A DNA stretch of 28,597 nt from an uncultured Collinsella sp. (GTDB lineage Bacteria > Actinomycetota > Coriobacteriia > Coriobacteriales > Coriobacteriaceae): the NCBI GenBank assembly GCA_905199225.1, contig CAJKFS010000031.1, positions 1-28,597 of the forward strand, given 5' to 3'. The first letter of the stretch is position 1. Every line of letters starts with the position of its first letter. The translations under genes and the position numbers were made by a program. Shown piece by piece: positions 1-8,579 of this stretch. The notes under the pieces are model-generated. The model was not told the DNA's origin and made no database searches. It worked only from the letters and a program-made list of their open reading frames with translations.

Positions 1-82
1 AGCTGCGGGAACGTCCTATCCGCTCAATGTGTTCGGCTGAGATCGGAAATCAACCTATGTTCGTCAATAGCAAAGATGGCAA

Positions 83-280
83 TCATTCAGCGTCATCGTC
101 AACGGCAAAGTCGCGGAGGTTGAGGCCTTCGCGTTCGGCTCGGGCTAGGAGCTCTTGCGGCAACTCGTCCTCGATATCCATCACGTCGAGCATGGCGGCC
201 GGAAAGCCCACGCCGGCTGCACTCCCCGCACGGTCGAGCAGGCTCTCGCGTAGCTGATCTGCGTCAACTTCGATCTTCAT
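83..280 (-). CDS. small acidic protein of unknown function, last gene of the BREX operon
   Basis: A 65-residue open reading frame with a very good ribosome-binding site: AGGAGG lies 7 bases before the ATG on the minus strand. It starts 27 bases after the stop of the 454-residue gene, so it is probably translated from the same BREX transcript. The protein is strongly acidic (about 18 Asp/Glu against 6 Lys/Arg), with no Cys, no signal peptide and no membrane segment, and it ends in an acidic tail (DDDAE). I do not recognise a family. The position suggests an accessory BREX protein or simply a co-transcribed passenger. No terminator hairpin is visible in the remaining 82 bases to the window edge. 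Confidence 0.7.
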   Translation of the reverse strand: MKIEVDADQLRESLLDRAGSAAGVGFPAAMLDVMDIEDELPQELLARAEREGLNLRDFAVDDDAE

Positions 281-307
281 GGTGAAACCTCCTATCGAGC
301 CAAGCCC

Positions 308-1672
308 CTACTCACCAGCACCGAGCGCGTCAACAGCAGCAACAAAAGCCGCAACCTGCTTGTCGTCCATCTGTGCAGCCAAACGCCCCACGGGTTCATC
401 GTAGGCGAACTGTACCTTATCGATAAAGCAATCCCAAGCACGCTCATCCACACACACGGCGGCCTCGCAATACTGGCCGAGCTTTTTGAGTCCATACCAA
501 AACGCATTCACATGACGCGCGGGATCCTCATCCAGCACGCCATCGTAACGGCGTCCGTTAAACTCCTGTATGCGCGCCACGGCAACCTCGAGCGAGTCGC
601 CGCCCTCGGCCGAAGCCTCATCCACCAGCTCGGGAATCGCAACCTCACGCCGAACAGTATGCCTGGTTGCACCATCGTACTCGCCCACCAGCACGTCCTC
701 ATCAAGCCGAGAATCGTAGTCCAAATAGCTCGTGCCACAACAAATGCCGTGCGGGGAGCCCGTGCCAAACGCGCAGAATAACCCGCCGTCGGCAACAACA
801 CAACGGTAGGTCTCAAACGACTTCTTAACCTGAGCGAGCAACTCGGAAAGCTCCCCGACATCGCACGCCGTCTCGCACGCAACGCACGCAGACTCGGGCA
901 ACGATACCGGCTCCAGCGTGCTCCCCGCAACGCGGGCGGCGCGCTCGGCCCGATACGCCTGCGCCGCCAAGCGCGCTCGCTGCGCAGCGCCGCGCACGTT
1001 CGTAAGTTCACGCTCCAACGCCACGTCGCCAGCAACATCGCCAGCCAAATCGCCCGTAAACCCGTCAGTGCCCTGCGACCCCGTCGCACTCAGCTCAGAC
1101 TCAAACGTCGCTATAATCATGCCCGCAAGGTCCGTCGCATCGGCGGCACAACGCAACTGTTCCAGCTGCGTACACAGCAGGTCGGCATCCAGGGGCACGG
1201 CGTCCACAACGCGCACGTCACTCAAGCGCGCCACGTCCTGCAGCACCATAGCCCCAGCAGCATCGTACGCCGCGCGCACCTTGTCCGCCGTATTAGCCCG
1301 CAGCTTTACCTCGATAAACGAAAGCGTTTGCTCCAGGCGCGTCAGCAGCTCGGCCTTGTCCTCCATGCGCAAAAAGGCAGCATAGCGCCGCTCCATCTGC
1401 AGCGGACCCACAACGCCCGCCTGCTTGCGAGCGCGCGCAAGGGCCGCACTCTCAACACGGCGCACGTACGTATCAACAGCTTGCACGGCAGAGTCGCGCG
1501 CAGCGCGCTCGGCAGCCTCGACGCCCCTAAGCACGCCCAACAGCTCGCGGGAGCGCGCCTCGCGCACCAACTCCCCGCGATCGTACTGCTCAAGCGCCGC
1601 CTTGCGCTTGGCCACCAACTCAAAGCCAAACAGCTCGTCGAGCAACTCGCCAACAGAACGCTCGCCCGCCAT
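308..1672 (-). CDS. unknown 454-residue protein downstream of brxL
   Basis: The open frame extends to a GTG at 1687. I chose the ATG at 1672 because a GAGGGGG ribosome-binding site lies about 6 bases before it. The N-terminal half is rich in Ala, Arg, Glu and Leu and looks helical or coiled-coil, with many short charged repeats. Around residues 262-272 there is a cysteine cluster (C-x2-C-x3-C), followed by a Gly/Cys-rich stretch containing FCAFGTG and ICCG. The C-terminal part holds many acidic residues and aromatics. It starts 74 bases after brxL on the same strand and has the same base composition. I do not recognise the family. The paired cysteines could bind a metal, but that is inference. 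It may be a lineage-specific BREX accessory gene. Confidence 0.75.
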   Translation of the reverse strand: MAGERSVGELLDELFGFELVAKRKAALEQYDRGELVREARSRELLGVLRGVEAAERAARDSAVQAVDTYVRRVESAALARARKQAGVVGPLQMERRYAAFLRMEDKAELLTRLEQTLSFIEVKLRANTADKVRAAYDAAGAMVLQDVARLSDVRVVDAVPLDADLLCTQLEQLRCAADATDLAGMIIATFESELSATGSQGTDGFTGDLAGDVAGDVALERELTNVRGAAQRARLAAQAYRAERAARVAGSTLEPVSLPESACVACETACDVGELSELLAQVKKSFETYRCVVADGGLFCAFGTGSPHGICCGTSYLDYDSRLDEDVLVGEYDGATRHTVRREVAIPELVDEASAEGGDSLEVAVARIQEFNGRRYDGVLDEDPARHVNAFWYGLKKLGQYCEAAVCVDERAWDCFIDKVQFAYDEPVGRLAAQMDDKQVAAFVAAVDALGAGE

Positions 1673-1746
1673 GGCAGACCCCCTCACGCACTACGCACCA
1701 ACACGCCCGCGGGTCTACGCGCACGCAAGCCCGCTCGCCCGCACTC

Positions 1747-4080
1747 CTACAGATCCAGTGCCTTCTTCGCGGCGTCGACCGGGTCGCCATCCATGTAGAA
1801 CACCGGGCTCAAGCCCGAGATAATCTCGGACGACACGCTCTGCAAGCCCGCGATGGCGCTCAGCGGCAAAATCACGCGCTTGGCGCCGGCGTTTTTGGCC
1901 ACGCGCATAATGTCCTCGAGCCCGCGGATCTCGTCCATAGAACCCGACATGCGCAAGATTCCCGGAATCGCCAGCGCGGGCATCACCGGACGGTTGCATG
2001 CCGCAGAGCAGAGGCCCACAAACTCGGCGAGCGAAACTTCCTCGGACAGCCCCTTGCTCTGCAGGTCGTTATAGAACAGCAGGTAATCCTTGGAGCCAAT
2101 GTGCATGCCCGGCGCCACGCGGTTCGCCAGGTTCACAAAGTTGTCGAACGCGGCCTCCAGCGTATCGCGCACCGGCTTGTTAAAGGCCACGCCCTCGTGC
2201 TTAAACTTGCACTCGCCGGCAACGGCCTTGTTCTCCAGCTTGTACACGGCAACCTCACCGCCCTGCGACCTGCCCACGCCAAACACGTGACCGGACAGCA
2301 GCGGCCCGTCGGGAATCAGTGTGTCCTCGCTCTGCTCGGGCACGCGCACCACATGCACGTCCTGCGGGTTGTCGGCATCCATATAGCCCAGGTTAACGTC
2401 GATAAACTCAACGCCCGCCATAATCTTGAGCTGCTCCTTTACGCGGCGACGGCCCTCGATGGCGTAGTCCAGCAGCCAGCGCACGTCGTCCTTGTCCATG
2501 GCCTCGTCGGGGAACAGCAGCTTTGCAAGGCCGCTAAAGGTCTTGCGCACGGCGATCTCGTCACGCTTGTTAAAGTCGCTGTTAAAGCGGAAATACCGGT
2601 CGATATGGTGCGTAAAGTCCTTTCGGCGCATCTCTTTGCAAAACTCCGACAGGCAGTCGGTGATCAGGCCGTAATGCCCGGTCAGCAGGCTCGAGCGCAT
2701 CTTGGGAATCTCCCAGCCCGGCAGGTAATAGTGGATACGGTCGAAGAAGGCCGAATCGTTGTTAAACTCCGGCGGGAACGGATCAAACAGGTGCGTGGTC
2801 TTAAGGACATTTTGCACGGTGTCGTTGATGTTGCCCTCAAAGACCATGGAGGCATCGGCGTTGATCTGGTCGCGGCCGCGCGCGTAGCTACCACTCGCCA
2901 TGTAGTCCTTCATGATCTGCACGGCATTGGTATCCTTAAAACGCATGCCGGCGACCTCGTCAAACGTCACGCAATCCCAGTGTCCCACCAGGCCCACGCG
3001 GTCGGCTCGCATGGAGTTCATACGGCCGAACAGGTTGGCCGTGGTGGTCTGGCCGCCCGAAAGCAAAATGGCGTAGGGCGAGACCTCTTTGTAGATGTGG
3101 CTCTTACCGGTACCGCGGGGACCCAGCTCGCACAGGTTGTAGTTGCGCTCGATAAGCGGCACCATACGCTCGATAAAGTGCAGGCGCTCTTTCTCGGAAA
3201 GCTCGCTAGGCTCATAGCCAGCGGAGCGCAGCAGCATGTTGAGCCACTCGTCGCGCGTAAAGTACTGGCGCTCGTCGACCATGGCATCCAGGTCCAGATT
3301 GGGCATCTGGATGGGCGTGAGCGACGCCACGCTAAACGGAGAGTCCTCGGGTCCGCGCTTTTTGCGCTTGGCCTTGGAGCGGCGCGGTGCATCGTCGCCA
3401 AAGACCTCCATGCCAAACTCGTCTTCCTCATCCAAGGGGTGACGATACTCGATGCTCATGATGCACCAAATGCCGCCCTGCAGAATCTTGGAATAGTCGC
3501 GCACGTACTCAGCCGGCATCACAAACGGCTCGATGGTCAAGTTGGCAAACGACGCCACGTAGATATCTTTGTACTCGTCGAGCTTGGCCGTCACCTTATC
3601 GATGATGGTAAAACGACCCAGCTCGCGAATCTTGGACTTAATGCGCTCGGACTCATCGGGACGCACGTAGTTATCGGTGAGGATCCTGCGGATGCGCTCC
3701 AAACCCTCTGCCACGGCATCCTCGTCATCAGTTGAGCAGTACATGCCCAGCAGATACTCCAGTACAAAGGTGGGCACGTTGGCGCCGCGCTTCATAAGGG
3801 CCGTCAGGTCCTTGCGCACGATCTTGCCAGCAAAGTGCTCGAGCAGTTTGCCGTCCAGCCCATCCATGTCGTAGCCGTCGTCCTCGGGGGCCTCGTCCAC
3901 GGCCTGGTCATAGCCATCGGTCGAGGATTCGTCCTCGGCGGGCACAGCAGCCTCAACGGGCGCGGCAGTCTCAGCCTCCGCAGCAGGCACGGCCACCCCT
4001 GCAGGCACCGCAGCCTGCTCGGGCACATCCACATCAATCGAGGGAACTTCCCACAAATCTTCGTCATGGCTATCAAACAT
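1747..4080 (-). CDS. brxL: BREX type 1 protein BrxL (AAA+ ATPase with Lon-like C-terminal domain)
   Basis: This is the BREX effector ATPase. In the family, BrxL forms AAA+ rings that load on DNA and is needed to block phage replication. The 777-residue protein has an acidic, low-complexity N-terminal tail (about residues 1-70), a Walker A motif GPRGTGKS near residue 322 and a Walker B-like motif VTFDEVAGM near 373. A Lon-protease-like fold occupies roughly the last 200 residues. The usual Lon PSAG serine motif is not visible, in keeping with a non-proteolytic role. I start at the ATG at 4080 rather than the GTG at 4089, because AGGAG lies 8 bases before that ATG. The pglZ stop codon TAG is part of this AGGAG, so the two genes are probably translationally coupled. 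Confidence 0.95.
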   Translation of the reverse strand: MFDSHDEDLWEVPSIDVDVPEQAAVPAGVAVPAAEAETAAPVEAAVPAEDESSTDGYDQAVDEAPEDDGYDMDGLDGKLLEHFAGKIVRKDLTALMKRGANVPTFVLEYLLGMYCSTDDEDAVAEGLERIRRILTDNYVRPDESERIKSKIRELGRFTIIDKVTAKLDEYKDIYVASFANLTIEPFVMPAEYVRDYSKILQGGIWCIMSIEYRHPLDEEDEFGMEVFGDDAPRRSKAKRKKRGPEDSPFSVASLTPIQMPNLDLDAMVDERQYFTRDEWLNMLLRSAGYEPSELSEKERLHFIERMVPLIERNYNLCELGPRGTGKSHIYKEVSPYAILLSGGQTTTANLFGRMNSMRADRVGLVGHWDCVTFDEVAGMRFKDTNAVQIMKDYMASGSYARGRDQINADASMVFEGNINDTVQNVLKTTHLFDPFPPEFNNDSAFFDRIHYYLPGWEIPKMRSSLLTGHYGLITDCLSEFCKEMRRKDFTHHIDRYFRFNSDFNKRDEIAVRKTFSGLAKLLFPDEAMDKDDVRWLLDYAIEGRRRVKEQLKIMAGVEFIDVNLGYMDADNPQDVHVVRVPEQSEDTLIPDGPLLSGHVFGVGRSQGGEVAVYKLENKAVAGECKFKHEGVAFNKPVRDTLEAAFDNFVNLANRVAPGMHIGSKDYLLFYNDLQSKGLSEEVSLAEFVGLCSAACNRPVMPALAIPGILRMSGSMDEIRGLEDIMRVAKNAGAKRVILPLSAIAGLQSVSSEIISGLSPVFYMDGDPVDAAKKALDL

Positions 4081-4091
4081 AGGGCACACTC

Positions 4092-6800
4092 CTAAAAACC
4101 AAAGTCAGCAACAGGGGCAAACGAAACAGCGATGGTGTACGTCTCGCGCCAAACGATCTTGCCCGTCTCGCGCTCGCGGCAGACCAGATAGTACGGACCC
4201 TTGGCCGAGAATCCATCCGCTGCATGCAACGCAAACTTGGCATGCACCACGCGCTCCTGCGAGTTAACAGAAATCTTGTTGGCATGCGCCTTGACCGTAT
4301 CGCTCACCTCGTTGCCACTTGCATCGATAAACACCAGCTCGTACTCGCACGGCAAGACCTTACCTTGGGCAGGTTCTTCCTGGATCAAGTTGACTGAGAA
4401 GAGCGAGTTGGTCACTCGGCGTCCCTCACTTAGTACGCGCAGCGTCGCCGCGCGCGTGTCGACAAAGTCCTTGGAACCCGAGCGCGCACGCCAAAAACCG
4501 ATAACGGGCACGCAGAGCTCCTGCAGGCTCATGCCGCCGTGGACGTAGTTGTTAGTGCCGCCGGGACGCTTGAAGTGCACGTTCTCGCGCGGGGCAAACC
4601 CCTCAAAACCGGCGCCCAAACGTCCCATGTTAACATTAACAAACACCTCACATGCCTCTTCCGAAAGCTTGGCCACGGCCTCGTTGGGCACCACCAGATG
4701 ACGCTTGCCGTGCATGACAGGAGCGTCAAGGAAGGGAAGATCTGGCTTGCCGAGCATCTGGCACTCGTTGAGCTCACGACGCGTGTAGATGAAGCCGTGA
4801 TCCGCCGTCATAACAACACGCGCGCCCGGGGCGTCGGTGCACACGCGGCGCGCCAACGCAGCAAGTTCCTCCACGGTGTCCGCACAGGCACCGAAGACGT
4901 CATCCTGCGTAGCGGCCTTCTCGCCCGTGGCATCGATCTTGTTGTGGTAGAGGTAAACAAGTCTTGAGTCCTTGAGCAGCGCCTTACGCTCGGTTCCCGC
5001 CATGTTGAGGTATGCGCTCGAGCGCAAAGCGCGGGCCGTAGGCTCAACATGGGTAAGCACGGCCTCGCGTTGCGGAGTCGTTGCGGTGGGCTTGCCGTCA
5101 GCCAGCACAAACGAACCATCCGCTGCAAGCCCAAGCGCCTGATGCGGCAGCAGCGCGGGCATGCCCACCTCTGTAATGGAGGGAAAGACCGCCTGCATGC
5201 TAGAAACCTTGACGTTGCCGCCGCGCTCGCGCTCGAGCAGCGCCGCGACGTCGCAGGCCACCTCATAGCGCAGCGCGTCGCTCACGATAACGACCGTCGT
5301 TTTAGCAGAGCCCACAAAGGTGGGCAGCACATGCCAGTAGAACTCATCCTGCCGTTCGGGACCCTCGATGTAGCCGCAATCGGCCCACTCCCCTTGCGCA
5401 GCGGATGTCCAGCAGGCATTGGCATCCGCCAAGAACCAGTTGCTGTAGAGATTCTCCGCCCAGTCCGCCACAGCGCGGGTGGGCTCCTCGAGCACATCGC
5501 ACTCGACGGAGCGCGCCCGCAGATACGCGGTGCACATATGACGATAGGCGGCATCCATGGCATACCAATCGGACGTGTAGGCATCCCACACCTGCTGGGG
5601 CTGCGCCAGATGGAACCCGCCCGCGTGCGCCTGCCTAAACGCACACATATCGGCCACAGCGGCAAGCAGGTCAAAGTAGCTCTCGACACGACGGTACCAG
5701 CTTAGGTCGCAACGGCGCGCAGCAAAGGCACGCGCATCCTCAACACGGTCTGCACCTTGCGCAAACGAGCAGAACAGCTGCGAGAGCACAGCCTCATTGA
5801 CGCACGGAAACACATCAAGCGAGGTCAGCACATCGATCGGCAAGGTCTCGAACCGTGCAAAGAGTCCGCGGGCGTCCTCAACCAAACGGCAAATCTCAAA
5901 TAGGTCCTCGCTCGATGCCTGGGTATCGGCGGCCTGGTCCCACGTACGCACCGCCTCAAGGCAATAGGGCCCATAGGCGGGAGCCACATGGCTCTCAAGC
6001 CCCTTGAGCGCTCCCTCGGGAAGCGCGGTGGATGCCGCCGTAAGAAGCACATGGGATGCAAGCATAAGCAATGAGTCACGCTCGTAAAGCGGCCCATCAA
6101 ACCCATAGCAACGCACGATGAAGGCAGAGAGCACATCACGCACGCAGTACTTGTCCACCAACTCGGCCAGCGCCTCGGGACCCTCGTGCAGCAGCATGGT
6201 CATACAGCCACGCAGCACAAACGCGGGGCGCGCGTCACCAGGCTCTTTACCGCCAAAAATCACCGTAAGGATGCCGAGTTCGATATCGGATGCGCCCGAG
6301 GCATGCGGAACACACGCGGCAAACTTAGCGCAGCGGGTCTTGGCATCAAAGAACGTCTTGTGCTCGCGCAGGCTCTCGCGCACGGCGTCGATATTCTCGA
6401 TGCCCAGCTGATCGGCCAAAAGCGAAAGATAGTCAGCCTGGAACTGATCGGCATACAGCTCAACATCGGCAAGCCAATCACCTTCAAGCCTGCCGCGCGG
6501 GCAACGGCGATACAGCAAGATATCGCTCGCAAGGTCATCGCGGTTGATGAGCTTCTTGACGGCAAACATACGGCCCTCGCAGGCCTCAACAAAGCGCACC
6601 GGGCGCTCAAAGTCACCGTGAGCAGGCATTACGCCGGCATCGGCCCCCACGCCGTCGAAACCCTCGGCAGCCAATCGCTCAAACTCAGGAGCAAACTCGC
6701 CGTCCGCATCGTGCCAAACCACAACACGGCGCGGCGCGCATGAGGACAACGGCTGCAAAAATCGCAGCTTGAGCTGTTCTTCTACATCGATCTTGGGCAT
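4092..6800 (-). CDS. pglZ: BREX type 1 protein PglZ (alkaline phosphatase superfamily)
   Basis: A 902-residue protein of full family length. PglZ is a core BREX component of the alkaline phosphatase superfamily and acts with BrxB, BrxC and PglX in DNA modification and phage exclusion. Visible signatures are TTVVIVSDALRYE near residue 505, the metal-binding aspartate strand of the PglZ domain, and VMTADHGF near residue 667, the second metal-binding motif. The N-terminus (PRRVVVWHDADGEF) is typical of BREX-1 PglZ. The start ATG is preceded by AAGGA at 8 bases. The gap to the upstream pglX 3' gene is 23 bases and its stop overlaps the brxL ribosome-binding site, so it sits tightly within the operon. 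Both metal motifs are intact, so it should be functional. Confidence 0.96.
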   Translation of the reverse strand: MPKIDVEEQLKLRFLQPLSSCAPRRVVVWHDADGEFAPEFERLAAEGFDGVGADAGVMPAHGDFERPVRFVEACEGRMFAVKKLINRDDLASDILLYRRCPRGRLEGDWLADVELYADQFQADYLSLLADQLGIENIDAVRESLREHKTFFDAKTRCAKFAACVPHASGASDIELGILTVIFGGKEPGDARPAFVLRGCMTMLLHEGPEALAELVDKYCVRDVLSAFIVRCYGFDGPLYERDSLLMLASHVLLTAASTALPEGALKGLESHVAPAYGPYCLEAVRTWDQAADTQASSEDLFEICRLVEDARGLFARFETLPIDVLTSLDVFPCVNEAVLSQLFCSFAQGADRVEDARAFAARRCDLSWYRRVESYFDLLAAVADMCAFRQAHAGGFHLAQPQQVWDAYTSDWYAMDAAYRHMCTAYLRARSVECDVLEEPTRAVADWAENLYSNWFLADANACWTSAAQGEWADCGYIEGPERQDEFYWHVLPTFVGSAKTTVVIVSDALRYEVACDVAALLERERGGNVKVSSMQAVFPSITEVGMPALLPHQALGLAADGSFVLADGKPTATTPQREAVLTHVEPTARALRSSAYLNMAGTERKALLKDSRLVYLYHNKIDATGEKAATQDDVFGACADTVEELAALARRVCTDAPGARVVMTADHGFIYTRRELNECQMLGKPDLPFLDAPVMHGKRHLVVPNEAVAKLSEEACEVFVNVNMGRLGAGFEGFAPRENVHFKRPGGTNNYVHGGMSLQELCVPVIGFWRARSGSKDFVDTRAATLRVLSEGRRVTNSLFSVNLIQEEPAQGKVLPCEYELVFIDASGNEVSDTVKAHANKISVNSQERVVHAKFALHAADGFSAKGPYYLVCRERETGKIVWRETYTIAVSFAPVADFGF

Positions 6801-6823
6801 GAATATCCTTACCGTATCTGCAG

Positions 6824-7792
6824 TTACTTAATCTTCGCCAGCACATCCTGAAACTTGGCGTAGTTGACCTTGACGCCGTCATCCAGGTCGATCTTAATCA
6901 TCTGGTCTGCCAAGTGGTGCAGTTTCTCCTCGTAGGCAATGGTCTCTTTGAGCTGGTCGTTGAGCTTTTTGATGCGCTTATCCAAGCGCACGCGCTCGCC
7001 GCGCTCGGCACTGACAAGGGCATCGTTGGCATACCCGATCTGGGCACGGTAGCGCTCCTGCTGCTCATGCACATAGTCGGTGCGGATACGAGCCAACAGG
7101 TCAGGCTGGTAGCGATGCATGTAAACAAGGCACTTGAAGCCGTTCTTCTTGCCGCTGTCGAACAACCAGTAGATGGGGCGCTTCTTATAGGTCTGGCAGT
7201 GGTCCTTAAAGAAGTCCTTCAAAAAGTAGGTGCGGATTACCTCGCGCGGGGTACCCTTGCCGCCGAGTGCCTCGGCAATAAAGGCCAGGTTCTGCTCAAG
7301 CGTCTCCTCGCCATACACGGTGCGCACAAAGTCGATAAAGTAGCGCACGATGTCATCATCAAAGTACTCGTCATCGGTAATGGGCAGCACGTTATCGCTA
7401 TCGGGCATAAAGGTCACATGGTCAGAGTTGGGCATCTTGGCCAGATAGTCATCGACTGTGGCGCCCTGATCGGCCAGGACCAGCCCGTCCACATCCAGCG
7501 AATAGCGGCCAAACATGCAGCCCACGGCATAGCTAATGAGCGAGGTGATCTCGTCGCGCTTGGTACGCACGTATTTGTTACCCTTATAGCTCTCGGGAAT
7601 CTCGTCGGCGGTGTCGAAGATGCGCGCCACCGAGACGTACTTATCCTCGACCTCGATAGGCACCTCGCCCTCCATGTTGTAGATCTTGGCAAAGATTCGG
7701 TTGAGCTCTTCCTCGTTAGTGCGAAGCTGCTCGAAGCGAGCATTGACCTCGGCCTTACGAGCCTCGTATTTATCTTGAAGTAAAGTGGCCAT
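6824..7792 (-). CDS. pglX: C-terminal part of BREX type 1 methyltransferase PglX, as a separate 322-residue gene
   Basis: The sequence corresponds to the C-terminal third of BREX-1 PglX, which is normally one protein of about 1,200 residues. Characteristic segments are NEEELNRIFAKIYNMEGEV near residue 30, ISYAVGCMFGRYSLD near 105 and RPIYWLFDSGKKNGFKCLVY near 215, followed by HRYQPDLLARIRTDYVH and a charged coiled-coil tail. The first half of PglX (8580-11090) ends at the point where this piece begins, so 836 plus 322 residues reconstruct one normal PglX. The gene has its own ATG with a GGGCGG-type ribosome-binding site about 7 bases upstream, so it can be made as a separate polypeptide. It contains no catalytic motif. 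In whole PglX this region contributes to structure and interactions. It may work as a split subunit or be a remnant of a disrupted gene. Confidence 0.93.
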   Translation of the reverse strand: MATLLQDKYEARKAEVNARFEQLRTNEEELNRIFAKIYNMEGEVPIEVEDKYVSVARIFDTADEIPESYKGNKYVRTKRDEITSLISYAVGCMFGRYSLDVDGLVLADQGATVDDYLAKMPNSDHVTFMPDSDNVLPITDDEYFDDDIVRYFIDFVRTVYGEETLEQNLAFIAEALGGKGTPREVIRTYFLKDFFKDHCQTYKKRPIYWLFDSGKKNGFKCLVYMHRYQPDLLARIRTDYVHEQQERYRAQIGYANDALVSAERGERVRLDKRIKKLNDQLKETIAYEEKLHHLADQMIKIDLDDGVKVNYAKFQDVLAKIK

Positions 7793-7913
7793 GACAGACC
7801 GCCCTTTCTTTGTTGAAAAGTGCGGCTATGCAAATTTAAAATTTGCGCTAGCCAGCTAAACAATTATCAGATTTAAATTCTTTACGGATTAAAGCGCGTC
7901 GTTTATTAATTCC
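7793..7913 (-). other. A+T-rich junction between the HEPN gene and the pglX 3' gene, with a palindrome
   Basis: These 121 bases are far richer in A and T than the flanking pglX halves. At 7830-7846 lies an inverted repeat with 8-base arms (GCAAATTT and AAATTTGC) around one base, followed by the short palindrome GCTAGC. On the minus strand there are candidate -10 boxes such as TGATAAT, so an internal promoter for the pglX 3' gene is possible, but no good -35 box pairs with it. With the HEPN gene this segment makes up the inserted DNA. Confidence 0.45.
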
Positions 7914-8570
7914 CTAGTGTTTGTTGCTCTTTCTATGAATGAGCTTTTCAAATTCGCCTCTGCTAGCGTCCTTAAAATAAAAACGAGCGTCAATATCAAT
8001 CGCCTTTATCCAGTCGGTAAACGCCTTTTGAGGCAGAAGCATCATGGCAGTCGTTTTTCCACTTGAACCACCAGCTTTATCCTCGAGAAGCATCATTCCA
8101 TTAGGGAAGTAATACGTACACCCATGTGCAAGTGAATTGCGGATATGAGTTAGTAAAGTCATTCCTTTACCTGAGTCTTTAGGTTCGGGACCCTTGCGAC
8201 CAGAGATTGTATAAGGTTGAATACAGAGGACCCTCGGACTAACGATATCAATCGGAGCTTCAATCTCTTGTTTAACTCCATCAGCCGACTTTTGATTTAC
8301 AGTTGTTTTAAATCCATATTCCTCAATCACATCTCCAAGATTATCAGCCATAAGTAATTCACGCTTCCCGGAAGGCACCCCTTCATACTCAAGAAGAGTA
8401 TCGAATGGCAATTGTTTCAATCCATAATCAGAGGCGGTTCTTCTTTGAGAGGCAGAGTTAGCTACAGATTTAGTCACAAAGAAATCCCAAATAGAAGAAA
8501 TCTCATCCGGAGTCCAATAGCTAGATTCATGCAGAGACATATGAAATGAAGATATACAGGCTTTGTCCAT
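7914..8570 (-). CDS. HEPN-domain protein (putative RNase) inserted between the two halves of pglX
   Basis: A 218-residue protein from the ATG at 8570, which has AGGTG about 6 bases upstream; the frame also runs back to a GTG at 8579. The C-terminal half contains HIRNSLAHG, the R-x4-H motif of HEPN nucleases (R144, H149), followed by a strand-rich stretch and an IKAID-type helix, as in the pEK499_p136-like HEPN families. HEPN proteins with this motif are typically metal-independent RNases in toxin, abortive-infection and anticodon-nuclease systems. The N-terminal half has no motif that I recognise. The gene is visibly A+T-rich next to the G+C-rich BREX genes, which suggests horizontal acquisition. 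Its position inside a split methyltransferase gene recalls prrC within type I restriction loci. The HEPN call rests on one short motif plus its context. The activity is inferred. Confidence 0.72.
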   Translation of the reverse strand: MDKACISSFHMSLHESSYWTPDEISSIWDFFVTKSVANSASQRRTASDYGLKQLPFDTLLEYEGVPSGKRELLMADNLGDVIEEYGFKTTVNQKSADGVKQEIEAPIDIVSPRVLCIQPYTISGRKGPEPKDSGKGMTLLTHIRNSLAHGCTYYFPNGMMLLEDKAGGSSGKTTAMMLLPQKAFTDWIKAIDIDARFYFKDASRGEFEKLIHRKSNKH

Positions 8571-8579
8571 AACCAGCAC

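Noticed and set aside
2101..3735. 544-codon open frame on the plus strand opposite brxL
   Set aside because: It is the antisense shadow of brxL, a result of high-GC codon bias. Its composition (very rich in His, Val, Leu) fits no protein family, and no ribosome-binding site is evident.
1747..4080. Reading brxL as a true Lon protease
   Set aside because: The Lon-like C-terminal domain lacks a visible PSAG serine motif, and the BREX context and AAA+ features match BrxL.
6824..8570. A mobile element (insertion sequence or recombinase) as the cause of the pglX split
   Set aside because: No transposase, integrase, terminal inverted repeats or clear target duplication could be seen at the two junctions; only the HEPN gene and spacer are inserted.
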